Source: Acidobacteriota bacterium (GTDB lineage Bacteria; Acidobacteriota; Blastocatellia; Pyrinomonadales; Pyrinomonadaceae). Taken from it: a DNA stretch of 38,789 nt. Of the stretch, positions 1 to 8,114 are shown one piece after another (the first letter of the stretch is position 1; each line of letters opens with the position of its first letter). The notes under the pieces were generated by a model. It made no database searches. It worked only from the letters and a program-made list of their open reading frames with translations, and was not told the origin of the DNA. Position numbers and translations under genes: made by a program. Location of the stretch: contig JAEZIT010000133.1 of the NCBI GenBank assembly GCA_023436495.1, forward strand, positions 1 through 38,789, in the 5' to 3' direction.

Positions 1-1366
1 CATCAGTGCCGTTCGTCAGCACCTCGGTCGCGTTCCCGCTGCCGACGATGCAGGGGATACCCAGCTCACGGCTGATGATCGCGCTGTGACACGTGCGGCC
101 GCCACGATCCGTGACGATCGCCGACGCACGTTTCATTATCGGCTCCCATGCCGGGTCAGTCATCGTTGTAACGAGTATCTCCCCTTCCTTAAAACTCCGG
201 AGCTTGTCCGGGTCAAGCAGCACATTTACTTTTCCATGGCCGATCTTTTCGCCAACTGATACTCCCGTGACAAGCGGTGCTCCATGGTCACCGGTGAGCT
301 GGTATTTCTCGATAAAATTCTCGGATTTCTGGGTATGAACGGTTTCGGGCCGCGCCTGCAGTATGAACAGCTCGCCGGTTATTCCGTCTTTTGCCCATTC
401 AATGTCCATCGGCTGATGTTTTCCGGCGAGCTTGGAATAATGGTCCTCAATAGCGCAGGCCCATTTAGCAAGCTGCAGGACCTCAAACCCGGCCAAACAG
501 AACCGATTTCGCTGCGATTCGACGACGTCGCGGACCTGCGTTCCTGATCCGTCATCTGCGAAGACCATCTTTACTTCCTTAACGCCAAGTTTTCGTGTAA
601 CGATCGGCCTGTATCCAAGTTTAAGTGTAGGCTTGAAAACGATCCATTCGTCGGGTGTTGCCATTCCCTGTACGACCGCTTCGCCTAAACCCCACGCGCC
701 GTTGATCACGACGGCGTCACGGAATCCGCTTTCCGTATCAAGAGTGAACATCACGCCCGAACATGCTATATCGGAGCGTACCATCGGCTGGATACCGATA
801 GAAAGCGCGACGTCGAAATGGTCGAAGCCCTTCGCGGTTCTATACGAAATAGCACGGTCCGTCCAAAGTGAGGCGTAACACTCACGACAGGCTTCGATAA
901 GCCGTGCGTCGCCCTTTACGTTAAGTATTGTGTCTTGCTGGCCGGCGAATGATGCATCCGGAAGATCCTCGGCGGTAGCAGATGAGCGAACGGCGACCTC
1001 AAAACTCTTCTTTCCGATCCGGGTTCCCAATTCTTCGTACGAGTTCAAAATTGCCGATTCCAGTTCCGGCGGGAACGGAGCCTCGAGCATCATTCGCCGA
1101 GCTTCGGCACCAACCTTCGCGAGCCGCTCAAGGTCATTTACATCAAGCCCGCTGAGCAGCTTTTGCAGTTTCTTCCGCAGGCCATTCGCGTTTAAGATCG
1201 ATTCGTACGCGTGGCTGGTGGTCGAGAACCCGTCAACGGCACGGACGCCATGGGCCGTCAGTTCGCGAAACAGCTCGCCGAGGCTCGAACATTTCCCGCC
1301 GACAAGCGCAACATCGCTGGCCCCGACTTCCGTGAGATTTAGTACGTAAGGTTTTGAGGTGCTCAT
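1..1366 (-). CDS. ppsA: Phosphoenolpyruvate synthase (pyruvate, water dikinase), N-terminal 455 codons, cut by window edge
   Basis: The reading frame opens at the ATG at 1364-1366 and stays open to the window start, so the C-terminal half is missing. The family makes PEP from pyruvate and ATP in the cytoplasm for gluconeogenesis. The N-terminus has the PEP-synthase ATP-grasp start VGGKCSSLGEL followed by VDGFSTTSHAY. A later segment has AVRSSATAEDLPDASFAGQQ, the nucleotide-binding signature of PPDK/PEP synthases. The mobile phosphohistidine domain shows GGRTCHSAIISRELGIPCIVG-like sequence, with the phosphorylated His at codon 427 (positions 86-88). It lies beside a glpX-type fructose-1,6-bisphosphatase on the same strand, which supports a gluconeogenic role. 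The glpX terminator lies between the two genes, so ppsA probably has its own promoter. Confidence 0.93.
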   Translation of the reverse strand, partial: MSTSKPYVLNLTEVGASDVALVGGKCSSLGELFRELTAHGVRAVDGFSTTSHAYESILNANGLRKKLQKLLSGLDVNDLERLAKVGAEARRMMLEAPFPPELESAILNSYEELGTRIGKKSFEVAVRSSATAEDLPDASFAGQQDTILNVKGDARLIEACRECYASLWTDRAISYRTAKGFDHFDVALSIGIQPMVRSDIACSGVMFTLDTESGFRDAVVINGAWGLGEAVVQGMATPDEWIVFKPTLKLGYRPIVTRKLGVKEVKMVFADDGSGTQVRDVVESQRNRFCLAGFEVLQLAKWACAIEDHYSKLAGKHQPMDIEWAKDGITGELFILQARPETVHTQKSENFIEKYQLTGDHGAPLVTGVSVGEKIGHGKVNVLLDPDKLRSFKEGEILVTTMTDPAWEPIMKRASAIVTDRGGRTCHSAIISRELGIPCIVGSGNATEVLTNGTD

Positions 1367-1384
1367 ATTAGTGCGAAAACAAGA

Positions 1385-1413
1385 AAGGGTGGAATGAGAA
1401 TCATTCCACCCTT
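1385..1413 (-). terminator. Intrinsic terminator of glpX
   Basis: A perfect 13-bp inverted repeat (1385-1397 with 1401-1413) encloses a 3-nt loop. On the minus strand it starts just past the glpX stop and is followed by a T-rich run (TTTCTTGTTTTC). It separates glpX from the downstream ppsA gene. Confidence 0.85.
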
Positions 1414-1419
1414 CTTACT

Positions 1420-2463
1420 CTAAAATCGAATCACTGCGTCTGGGCCGCCTTCAACGTGAACCGTATCCACGAACCGGATACTCTTGGAATCCGTCGTCAT
1501 TACAACGGAATGTGTTCGCTTTCCGGCGCCGAAGAACCGAACGCCCTTGAGCAAGGCTCCGTCCGTGACCCCGGTCGCGGCGAAAATAACCTTTTTACCA
1601 GGGGCAAGGTCGTTCGTATCGTAAAGCTTATCGGCATCTGTAATTCCCATCTTCTCCAGCCGTTTCATAACTTCGGCGACGGGCGGGACCTTTGTGCGGT
1701 CCACTCCGAGACGTTCCGGATCGAAAACAAGCTTGGCTTGGATCTCGCCATTAAGACATTTCATCGCCGCGGCGGTCAGCACGCCTTCCGGGGCACCGCC
1801 GATGCCCATAAGTGCATGAATGTTCGTACCAGCAACTGCCGCTGAAATACCGGCTGACAGGTCGCCGTCCGAGATCAGGCGGATCCTTGCGCCGGCCGAT
1901 CGTACATCCTGAACCAACTGCTTATGCCGGGGACGATCGAGGCAGATCACCGTAAGATCGTCTATGTCACGTCCGAGCCGGCGTGCTATGTTTTTCAGGT
2001 TGTCAGTGACCGGAGCGTCGATATCGACAGCTCCGCGGCAGGATGGCCCGACCACGATCTTGTCCATATAGATATCCGGTGCATTCAGCAAACCGCCGCG
2101 TTCGGCTGCTGCAAGAACAGCGATGGCGTTGTTGGCACCGAGGGCGCACAGATTCGTGCCTTCGAGGGGATCGACGGCGATATCGACCTCGGGGAATTCT
2201 TCGCGGGCATCCTCAGAGAAGGCTCCGCCGCCGACGTCCTCGCCAATATAGAGCATCGGGGCTTCATCGCGTTCGCCTTCACCGATGACGATGCGGCCGC
2301 GCATGGGAACCGTGTCCATCACCTTGCGCATAGCCTCGACGGCAACGTGGTCGGAATGTTTGCGGTCGCCCTGGCCCATTGTCTTTGCCGATTCGATCGC
2401 GGCTGCCTCGGTCACGCGAAGAAATTCTAATGCCAAATCATGTTCTGCCTTAATAGTCTTCAT
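1420..2463 (-). CDS. glpX: Class II fructose-1,6-bisphosphatase GlpX
   Basis: This 347-residue protein hydrolyses fructose 1,6-bisphosphate to fructose 6-phosphate in gluconeogenesis. Class II signatures are visible: GRIVIGEGERDEAPMLYIGE near residue 57, the metal and phosphate site DIAVDPLEGTNLCA near 95-110, and DKIVVGPSC with GVLTAAAMKC further on. The length fits the family (about 320-350). The ATG at 2463 is preceded by a modest AAAGGA ribosome-binding sequence. It diverges from the ferredoxin gene at 2612 across a 148-bp promoter region and ends at a strong terminator. The neighbouring ppsA supports the gluconeogenic assignment. Confidence 0.95.
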   Translation of the reverse strand: MKTIKAEHDLALEFLRVTEAAAIESAKTMGQGDRKHSDHVAVEAMRKVMDTVPMRGRIVIGEGERDEAPMLYIGEDVGGGAFSEDAREEFPEVDIAVDPLEGTNLCALGANNAIAVLAAAERGGLLNAPDIYMDKIVVGPSCRGAVDIDAPVTDNLKNIARRLGRDIDDLTVICLDRPRHKQLVQDVRSAGARIRLISDGDLSAGISAAVAGTNIHALMGIGGAPEGVLTAAAMKCLNGEIQAKLVFDPERLGVDRTKVPPVAEVMKRLEKMGITDADKLYDTNDLAPGKKVIFAATGVTDGALLKGVRFFGAGKRTHSVVMTTDSKSIRFVDTVHVEGGPDAVIRF

Positions 2464-2523
2464 GCATTCATCCTTTGAATTAATTATAGGTAAGTAAAGA
2501 TTTAGTTATGACCGCATTCTATC

Positions 2524-2548
2524 ACTTGTCTACGAGGATTTGACAAGT
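2524..2548. promoter_or_regulatory. Dyad ACTTGTC-N11-GACAAGT with a consensus -35 in the glpX/fdxA divergent promoter region
   Basis: The 148-bp gap between glpX (minus) and the ferredoxin gene (plus) holds a perfect 7-bp dyad (2524-2530 and 2542-2548). Its right arm overlaps a consensus TTGACA (2540-2545) pointing at the ferredoxin gene. The matching -10 is weak (TACGGT at 17-bp spacing). On the minus strand a TATAAT lies at 2484-2489, upstream of glpX. The dyad could be an operator; that function is inference. Confidence 0.35.
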
Positions 2549-2611
2549 TATTCTTGGGATATTACGGTTTTAATTTGCCTTCGCCCATGATTTAAGGAGA
2601 ATCATCAGTAA

Positions 2612-2908
2612 ATGACCTATATCGTTACCGAGCCCTGCGTCGAATGTAAGTACACCGATTGCGCGGCCGTCTGCCCAGTCGAAGCCTTTCATGAACTTCC
2701 CGATCGTCTGCTGATCAATCCGGACACTTGCATTGACTGTGACGCCTGCTTGCCCGAATGCCCGGTCGAGGCGATCTTTTCCGATATGTCGTTTCCGGAA
2801 GAGTACACAGTCTGGTTGGAGAAGAACAAAGAAGCGGAAAATTATCCGATCATCAGCACAAAGGTCCCGGCTTTGTACGGCCCGGGCTGTAAGGGCCAGC
2901 CGGAATAG
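2612..2908 (+). CDS. fdxA: 7Fe ferredoxin ([3Fe-4S][4Fe-4S], FdxA type)
   Basis: This is a small (98 aa) soluble electron carrier. The cysteine pattern matches Azotobacter ferredoxin I: C9, C12, C17 and C21 in the first half (CVECKYTDCAAVCP) and C40, C43, C46 and C50 in the second (CIDCDACLPECP). This predicts one [3Fe-4S] and one [4Fe-4S] cluster, with an acidic C-terminal tail. An AAGGAG sequence lies upstream of the ATG. It is monocistronic, with a terminator directly after the stop. It could supply electrons to the iron-sulfur oxidoreductases in the nitrate and nos operons nearby, but nothing in the sequence proves a partner. Confidence 0.93.
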   Translation: MTYIVTEPCVECKYTDCAAVCPVEAFHELPDRLLINPDTCIDCDACLPECPVEAIFSDMSFPEEYTVWLEKNKEAENYPIISTKVPALYGPGCKGQPE

Positions 2909-2928
2909 AGAGAAAATCGTAAAAACTG

Positions 2929-2965
2929 AAAGGGCGGTTCGGAATTTCAGCTCCGTCCGCCCTTT
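2929..2965. terminator. Bidirectional intrinsic terminator between fdxA and the porin gene
   Basis: A 9-bp GC-rich stem (2929-2937 with 2957-2965) has extra pairing inside (GGA/TCC). It is followed on the plus strand by a T-rich stretch and on the minus strand by TTTCAGTTTTT. It lies between the converging ends of fdxA and the porin gene, so it can serve both. Confidence 0.8.
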
Positions 2966-2984
2966 CTCTGTTTATGTTCGCCTC

Positions 2985-4439
2985 TCAGAAACTATAAGCC
3001 GCGCCTAGGTTTACATGATCGGCATTCCGGCGACCGCTCAACAGATAGATCGTCCGCAGCCGACGGTATTCGGCACCGATAGAAAACTGGGGAGTAAATT
3101 TGTAAACCGCGTCGAACGCGTAGGAGAAATTCTGTGTTCGCCAGTCGCGAGGCGTGCGGCTCGACAGGTCCCGGTTACGCGGATCATCAACTCCTACCGC
3201 TCCATATAGGCTCAGTTTGTCGCCAAGCACCGGCGGAGTGAACCCAAGCTGAGCCCAACCGCCGCGGGTACCGATCGCCCGAACGCCGCCCGGGACTATA
3301 TTCGAACCCGTCATGTAGGCGAAATCGGTGTTATAACTTTGGAATACACCTGACTGAAATCCGCCGAGGTTTCGCCCGAAGAATGCCTCTCCGGCAAACG
3401 TCACCCGAGCAGCGAGCGGAAAATTCCAATCGAGTGCGACACCGATTGATTCGATTTCGTTTTCAACATTCGCGCCGGTAATTACTTTCGAGCGTCCATA
3501 ATGACCCGAGAGCCCGATGCCGCCGGATTTCTTGACGCCAAGCCAGTTTCCGGAGCCGTATGCGATACGGCTCTGAAGAAATGGCACACGCGACGAAGCA
3601 CCGCTGGTCGGTTGCAATGAAAACGAGCCGCTAGTAGGAAAATCGCCCGTTTGGGGAGCGAGGACGGCCGCCTGCCACGTAACGTGATCACCGAATTTGT
3701 GCTCTATCTTTACTTGCGGCAGTCGTGCCCAATTGTTGCCGGACGCCGCCATTAGTGGGATCGCCGCGGCAGCGGGCGAAACGGGATTGACCGGAGCAAA
3801 CACCATCCAGTCCTGGCCGACCGTCAATGACGTGCGTTCCCAATCGAGTTTCGCATTCGCGAGACGGAGACGAACAATACCAAAGTTTTCGCCGACTGCA
3901 ACCGACGGAAACCCACCAAAGAAATCTGCCTCAACAGTCGCGGACAGCCTTGCGTTGCCGACTTTTGCCCCTTCTAGCCTTAGCCCGAGCCGCGTTTGAC
4001 GGGCGCTGGCACTCACATGTTCGCTGCCGGACGGCGTAGCGAACATCGGTATATCAGAATTGTTAACGCCCGCGGAGTTTCCGAAAGCATTGAAATAGAT
4101 AGTGCCGTATGGAATGATCTTCGCCGAGCCAACGTCTATGCCGCGTGTGGGTTTTGCGGGTTGCTGTATCGCAGCTGATTTCTCGGTAGGTTCGGATTTG
4201 GCCGTCGCTGCATCCGGCCTTGCGGCTACCGCCGGAGCATTCGGTTCGGCGGCGGGGGCAGTCTTCACAATAAGCTGTTTCAACTGATCTAGCTCCGCCT
4301 GCATTTTCTGCACCTGCGCTTCCAGTTGTTTGATACGCTGTTCTGGATCTGCTGTGGAAACATCTTGTCCAATAGACGCGCTGGTAAAGAGGACTGTCAA
4401 CAAAAAGACCGCAAAAAGCGGCTTAGAATAGTTCACCAT
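2985..4439 (-). CDS. Outer-membrane beta-barrel porin with N-terminal coiled coil (DcaP/OprP-like)
   Basis: A Sec signal peptide (residues 1-24, cleavage near SIGQ) is followed by a short heptad coiled coil (about 33-60, QLEAQVQKMQAELDQLKQL) and an Ala/Pro linker. The remaining ~380 residues are barrel-like, with alternating aromatic strands and a terminal Phe (GAAYSF), the signal for outer-membrane insertion. Coiled coil plus barrel is typical of trimeric DcaP-like and phosphate-selective porins. The start overlaps the hemerythrin gene by 17 bp, and both sit behind narK, so a role in passing nitrate, nitrite or another anion across the outer membrane is a reasonable inference. The substrate cannot be read from sequence. 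Confidence 0.8.
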   Translation of the reverse strand: MVNYSKPLFAVFLLTVLFTSASIGQDVSTADPEQRIKQLEAQVQKMQAELDQLKQLIVKTAPAAEPNAPAVAARPDAATAKSEPTEKSAAIQQPAKPTRGIDVGSAKIIPYGTIYFNAFGNSAGVNNSDIPMFATPSGSEHVSASARQTRLGLRLEGAKVGNARLSATVEADFFGGFPSVAVGENFGIVRLRLANAKLDWERTSLTVGQDWMVFAPVNPVSPAAAAIPLMAASGNNWARLPQVKIEHKFGDHVTWQAAVLAPQTGDFPTSGSFSLQPTSGASSRVPFLQSRIAYGSGNWLGVKKSGGIGLSGHYGRSKVITGANVENEIESIGVALDWNFPLAARVTFAGEAFFGRNLGGFQSGVFQSYNTDFAYMTGSNIVPGGVRAIGTRGGWAQLGFTPPVLGDKLSLYGAVGVDDPRNRDLSSRTPRDWRTQNFSYAFDAVYKFTPQFSIGAEYRRLRTIYLLSGRRNADHVNLGAAYSF

Positions 4440-4959
4440 TTCGTTTCACCCCGGCAGTGATATTATCGCCGCCGTCCTGTTTAAATCGTTTGGGGAAATT
4501 ATCCAGCTCTTGTTTGATACTGGCCTCGAGTTCGTCGCATTCTTCAACGGAGAGCGAACCGGCCGCGAGTGGATAGATCTTCGATTCTTCGATCTGATTG
4601 TGGCGGGCCAGCCTAAGGGCCATACCGCCGATCATTCTTTTCATCTCGGCCGGCACTGCCGCTGCCGGTGTCTTTAGAATCCCGCGCATGGTCTTTACCG
4701 CATCGGCTAGTTCGTGCATGAAATGATCGTGATCTGCCCTAAGCTCTTCGACGGTTTTCGTCACTTGCGTTCCATCGGCTCCCGCGAGCACAGCGGGAAA
4801 CAGGTGCAGATGCTCCGCCCGGATATGCATCGCCAACCGCGCCCAGAAAATATCAAGTGCAGTGAAAACTGCTTCAGCATCGCCGGTTTTCATGGTATTG
4901 AACAGATTTGCGAGAAGTACGTCTATCTCCTTATGGTCGTGTGAAAGAACTTTGTTCAT
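4423..4959 (-). CDS. Hemerythrin-like HHE-domain protein
   Basis: This 178-residue cytoplasmic protein has the spaced His/Glu residues of a four-helix di-iron hemerythrin domain: LSHDHKEID near residue 7, MHIRAEHLHLFP in the middle, DHDHFMHEL, then LARHNQIEESKIYP. Such proteins bind O2 or NO or take part in iron-sulfur repair. The gene begins 4 bp after narK and overlaps the porin gene, so the three are co-transcribed. Next to nitrate transport and a RIC protein, protection from nitrosative stress is the likeliest role (inference). The last ~35 residues, rich in Lys/Asn, are outside the recognisable domain. Confidence 0.85.
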   Translation of the reverse strand: MNKVLSHDHKEIDVLLANLFNTMKTGDAEAVFTALDIFWARLAMHIRAEHLHLFPAVLAGADGTQVTKTVEELRADHDHFMHELADAVKTMRGILKTPAAAVPAEMKRMIGGMALRLARHNQIEESKIYPLAAGSLSVEECDELEASIKQELDNFPKRFKQDGGDNITAGVKRNGELF

Positions 4960-4963
4960 GTAT

Positions 4964-6175
4964 TTAGCTTAATACGATCTGACGCGTGACCTTTACGCTC
5001 TCCTTGGTCCTGATGAACGAAAAGTAATTAACAGCGAGACAGACGACGGCGGAAAGTGACAAAAGTACAAAACCCAGAAAATAGCTCCCGGTCGCGTCTT
5101 TTACCAAGCCAAGCTCGATCGGCGGAAAAAACCCTCCGAGTCCGCCGAATGCTCCCACGAGTCCGGTTACCGTGCCTGTCTCTCTCGGGAAATATTCCGG
5201 AACGAGTTTGAACACTGCTCCGTTCCCAACACCCAGCGCCGCGGCACACCCAAGAGCTCCCACTGTGAACAAGCCGATTGTAGTTGTTCCAAGCAGCAGC
5301 GATAGACAGGCGATCACGGCGAATACGAGCATGAGCACGTGGGCGCCGCCGAATTTATCGGCAAGAATTCCGCCGAGCGGGCGCATAAGTGTAGCGAGAA
5401 TAACGAAACCCGCAGTTCGAGCTCCGGCGTCGGTTGCTGACAGGCTGAAGATCTCACGAAGAAATGTGGGCATGTATAAGGCAAGAGCGACGAAGCCGCC
5501 AAACGTCAGAAAGTAGAATAGCGAAAGGATCCATGCGGTACTCGAGCGTTTGAGCACGCTGAGGTTCTCGGCGAGGGTCTTCGGCTTTACCGTGACATCG
5601 GCGTCGCGTGCAAAGCCGTAATAAACAGCGGCCCATATAAATGTGACCCCGGCGAACGCGAAGAACACGACACGCCAGTCACCGAACCAAATCGCCAAGA
5701 CCGGGGCGAAGAATACCGCGACCGATTGGCCAATATTTCCCATTCCATAAATGCCCAGCGCGGTTCCTTGTTTTTCAGGCGGAAACCATTTCGATGTAAA
5801 ACCAATGCCGACCGGAAATGTCGTGCCGGCAACGCCCAACAAAAGGCCGAAAACCAGAAGTTGCGAAAACCCGCTCGACAATCCGATCGCGACCGCGGCC
5901 AAAGCGGAAAACACGAGAAGGGCGGTCATTATTACGCGGCCGCCGAACCGATCGGCCAACATTCCGGCCGCAAGCCGTCCGATCGATCCCAATAGGACAG
6001 GAACCGCGATCATAAGGCTTTTCTCGGTCGCAGACAGGCCGTAAAGCTCGGTAAATGTCGGAGCGAGCGCCGCGACGAGCCCCCACACCGCGAATGACAC
6101 AGCAAAAGCCGATGTCGAAAAGAAGAGTGCCTTGGCGGCTCCGGGTTTAAACGTTGAATTGCTCATATGATTCAT
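4964..6175 (-). CDS. narK: Nitrate/nitrite transporter, NarK family (MFS)
   Basis: This is a 12-helix major facilitator of 403 residues. The MFS loop motif GRLAAGMLADRFGGR lies near residue 65. The glycine-rich nitrate-signature helices are visible: GLLLGVAGTTFPVGIGFTSKWFP in the first half and GAFGGLGGFFPP in the second, as in the nitrate-nitrite porter (NNP) family. It would import nitrate or exchange it for nitrite. The first ATG (6175) and a second at codon 4 are both possible; neither has a clear ribosome-binding site. It leads the narK-hemerythrin-porin unit and is separated from the upstream nitrate-reductase operon by a terminator at about 6260-6290. Confidence 0.92.
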   Translation of the reverse strand: MNHMSNSTFKPGAAKALFFSTSAFAVSFAVWGLVAALAPTFTELYGLSATEKSLMIAVPVLLGSIGRLAAGMLADRFGGRVIMTALLVFSALAAVAIGLSSGFSQLLVFGLLLGVAGTTFPVGIGFTSKWFPPEKQGTALGIYGMGNIGQSVAVFFAPVLAIWFGDWRVVFFAFAGVTFIWAAVYYGFARDADVTVKPKTLAENLSVLKRSSTAWILSLFYFLTFGGFVALALYMPTFLREIFSLSATDAGARTAGFVILATLMRPLGGILADKFGGAHVLMLVFAVIACLSLLLGTTTIGLFTVGALGCAAALGVGNGAVFKLVPEYFPRETGTVTGLVGAFGGLGGFFPPIELGLVKDATGSYFLGFVLLSLSAVVCLAVNYFSFIRTKESVKVTRQIVLS

Positions 6176-6217
6176 GTTTCAAGAATCTCGGTCTTCGCAA
6201 TCGCCGTGCCGAACGTT

Positions 6218-6246
6218 TTAATACACATATTTATGCGTCGTTGAAA
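6218..6246 (-). promoter_or_regulatory. Candidate sigma-70-type promoter of narK
   Basis: On the minus strand TTTCAA (6241-6246) is separated by 17 bp from TATTAA (6218-6223), about 43 bp before the narK ATG. Each hexamer matches consensus only in part. I see no FNR/NNR-type TTGAT-N4-ATCAA box here. Confidence 0.35.
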
Positions 6247-6258
6247 CTCCGAGCCCGT

Positions 6259-6289
6259 TTAAAAAGAAAAAACCGCGAAAAATCTCGCG
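6259..6289 (-). terminator. Terminator after the nitrate-reductase operon
   Basis: On the minus strand a 5-bp CGCGA/TCGCG stem, extended by four A-T pairs beyond one mismatch, is followed directly by a long T-run (TTTTTTCTTTTT). It lies 24 bp past the stop of the DUF3565 gene and upstream of the narK promoter, so the two operons are separate transcription units. Confidence 0.7.
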
Positions 6290-6312
6290 CTTTTCGGAAC
6301 TTTCCGTGACAG

Positions 6313-6522
6313 TCAGGCGTAGATCCCAAAATCCGGATCTCCGTCGCATTTTTTGCATTCGAGTTCGACGCCGATTCGTTCCCGCCGTCCTTCTTCCGTA
6401 AGGACCCATTCGCGTGTCATCAGTGGTGGGTTATGACGAACGTGCTGATAATGGCCGCAATCCAGCTCGGCCCGCCATTGGCCTTCGTCATCGCGGCCGA
6501 AATCGACTATTTTTCGTTTCAT
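6313..6522 (-). CDS. DUF3565-family small protein
   Basis: This 69-residue protein matches the DUF3565 pattern: MKRKIVDF, then GQWRAELDCGHYQHVRHNPP, then REWVLTEEGR and a terminal CKKC. The cysteines and histidines (CGH, CxxC) suggest a small zinc-binding fold. The start used is the ATG at 6522, giving the family's usual MKR N-terminus, 4 bp after the preceding stop; an ATG at 6543 would add seven residues. It is the last gene of the nitrate-reductase operon. Function is unknown, though the family is often seen near respiratory and nitrate genes. Confidence 0.8.
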   Translation of the reverse strand: MKRKIVDFGRDDEGQWRAELDCGHYQHVRHNPPLMTREWVLTEEGRRERIGVELECKKCDGDPDFGIYA

Positions 6523-6526
6523 GACG

Positions 6527-6877
6527 TCATTTATTCCGCACATAACCCGTGCTGGTACGTCGTTGTGAGACCGGTCTCCACCACAGATATATCGACAGAG
6601 CTATCAGCCAACAGACGCCCGAAGCGATAATGAGTGGCAGCAGCTGCTTATAGTGTTGCGCAAGCGCCGCCTCTACCGTCGCGGAAAGGATCCAGAGTTG
6701 CGCGAGATTGATCATTACGAGAAGGACAAGCCGTGCCTGCATCACTGCAGAACGGCCTCGTTCTACAGGGCGCCGTCCTGCCTGGAAATCGGCGGCACTT
6801 ACCGAAACGTATGCAACGTCGGCGCGTTCAACGGCCGCAGCATCTTCTCCACGGTTGAATTCAGCTTTCATGTCCAC
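6527..6877 (-). CDS. Small two-TM membrane protein of the nitrate-reductase operon
   Basis: This 116-residue protein has a polar N-terminus (1-45) and two hydrophobic helices (about 47-68 and 78-98) separated by a short loop (AALAQHYKQ), then a basic tail. It resembles small DUF6755-like proteins from memory, which I cannot confirm here. It overlaps the Rieske gene by 17 bp and sits just before the DUF3565 gene, so it is translationally coupled to the Rieske subunit. It could anchor or stabilise the Rieske/ferredoxin module. No catalytic motif is visible. Confidence 0.7.
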   Translation of the reverse strand: MDMKAEFNRGEDAAAVERADVAYVSVSAADFQAGRRPVERGRSAVMQARLVLLVMINLAQLWILSATVEAALAQHYKQLLPLIIASGVCWLIALSIYLWWRPVSQRRTSTGYVRNK

Positions 6878-7457
6878 TCACCTCTCTACCGGTCACCCAG
6901 ACATCACCACCGTCGCGAACCTCGATCTTCACGCGATCGAGCGGCCGCGGCGGCGGGCCGTAAAGGACCGCTCCCGTGCGTGCGTCGAATCCCCCTTCGT
7001 GACATGGACATTCGAGACGCTCGTGATCCTTCGAATAATAGACCGGACACGTCAGATGCGTGCATTTCTGGCCGTAAGCATAATATTCGCCGTCCCTTGT
7101 ACGGATCAGGATAGCCGAATCGTGTTCATCGGGATAAACGAAATTCAAGGCTTCGCCGGGCTGAAGCTCGCTCGCCCCGTCAATCTTCATTGGTGAATAA
7201 GAAGGTGGGTTCTGAGCATCATACGCGGATTTGGCAGCAAACGCTGTGGCGGAAACGAATAGTGCGCTCGATGTCAGGAACAAGAATGCGCAGAATTGGC
7301 GGCGTGTCACCTCGGCTTCCTCGTCGCGTTCGTATGGAAATTCATACTGGAAAGCGGCCGTCGCCATGCGAACGTCGCGTTCGTCGGATAGTTCACCGTC
7401 ACTCTCTGCGTTTTGTGCGGAACTAACGGTCTTTGGATCAAGTTGATTAGAATTCAT
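6861..7457 (-). CDS. Rieske [2Fe-2S] protein with Tat-type N-terminal anchor (nitrate-reductase operon)
   Basis: A 198-residue protein if started at the ATG at 7457, which overlaps the preceding ferredoxin gene by 11 bp; a longer reading from 7571 would lie almost wholly inside that gene. Residues 52-53 (TRRQF) followed by a hydrophobic stretch (57-75) form a Tat-like signal/anchor. Rieske ligands are C132/H134 (CTHLTC) and C150/H153 (CPCHEGGF), and the second loop's C137 and C152 could form the stabilising disulfide. The C-terminal GPPPRPLDRVKIEV is typical of the fold. The ~50-residue N-terminal extension is acidic. It has no dedicated bc-type cytochrome b in this operon. Confidence 0.9.
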   Translation of the reverse strand: MNSNQLDPKTVSSAQNAESDGELSDERDVRMATAAFQYEFPYERDEEAEVTRRQFCAFLFLTSSALFVSATAFAAKSAYDAQNPPSYSPMKIDGASELQPGEALNFVYPDEHDSAILIRTRDGEYYAYGQKCTHLTCPVYYSKDHERLECPCHEGGFDARTGAVLYGPPPRPLDRVKIEVRDGGDVWVTGREVSGHES

Positions 7458-8091
7458 TGCTCTTATCGGATTGTTCGACCTGTGTGTCGATCCATGATTC
7501 GCTATCTTCCGGGATAACACCCACCCGGCCTTCGAAAACGCCGCAGCCGTCGATATCCACCTGATCGGCATCGGTGGGCAGCATTAAATAAACCTTCGTC
7601 TCGACGCGCTGATTCCCAAAAACATGAGCGTTCACCGGTTTGGTCCGCCGCAGCGGCACGATCTGTTCGTACTTCCCAAACGAAATAGCTCCGGTTGGGC
7701 AGACGCTGGCACACATAGGCTTCAGGCCTTCGCTGGTGCGGTCATAGCACATATCGCACTTCATCTGCAGGTGCATTTGCGAGTTGTACTTCGGCACGCC
7801 GAATGGACACGCATTGACGCAATTACGGCAATCCAGGCATCGGGGCTTGAGAGCCGACATAACGACACCATCTTCGTTCATCTTGATGGCGTCCGCCGGG
7901 CAGACCAGGGCGCACGTCGGTTCCTTGCAGTGCATGCACACGGTCGGCATGGTCGCGGTCGTTTCGCTACGGTCGATATAATCGACGAAGATCATCGAAT
8001 ACCCTTTGTGAGTCGAACACTCGCGGCACGCGGCGACGCACGAACGGCACCCTATGCAGCGCTGCGGATCGATGAACATTGTTTCCTGCAT
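7447..8091 (-). CDS. Four-cluster [4Fe-4S] ferredoxin subunit (DmsB/NrfC-like electron-transfer protein)
   Basis: This 214-residue protein has four cysteine groups in order: CIGCRSCVAAC, CMHC-x4-CALVCP, CLDCRNCVNACP and CDMC...CASVCP. That is sixteen ligands for four cubane clusters, the pattern of electron-transfer subunits of molybdopterin enzymes. The ATG at 8091 is chosen because it follows a GGGGG ribosome-binding sequence and begins directly with the cluster domain (MQETMFIDPQRC). A longer frame from 8208 would overlap the stress-protein gene and add a low-quality N-terminus. No signal peptide is seen, so it is cytoplasmic. It would pass electrons between the membrane components and the Mo subunit. 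Confidence 0.92.
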   Translation of the reverse strand: MQETMFIDPQRCIGCRSCVAACRECSTHKGYSMIFVDYIDRSETTATMPTVCMHCKEPTCALVCPADAIKMNEDGVVMSALKPRCLDCRNCVNACPFGVPKYNSQMHLQMKCDMCYDRTSEGLKPMCASVCPTGAISFGKYEQIVPLRRTKPVNAHVFGNQRVETKVYLMLPTDADQVDIDGCGVFEGRVGVIPEDSESWIDTQVEQSDKSNEF

Positions 8092-8114
8092 TTTATTTAC
8101 CCCCTTGTAGAAAC

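Noticed and set aside
930..1349. A Ser/Arg-rich 139-codon plus-strand frame at the start of the window
   Set aside because: It is the complement of ppsA, whose minus-strand translation carries the PEP synthase motifs.
7458..7571. N-terminal extension of the Rieske protein
   Set aside because: It would lie almost wholly inside the ferredoxin gene; the ATG at 7457 gives a normal Tat-type protein.
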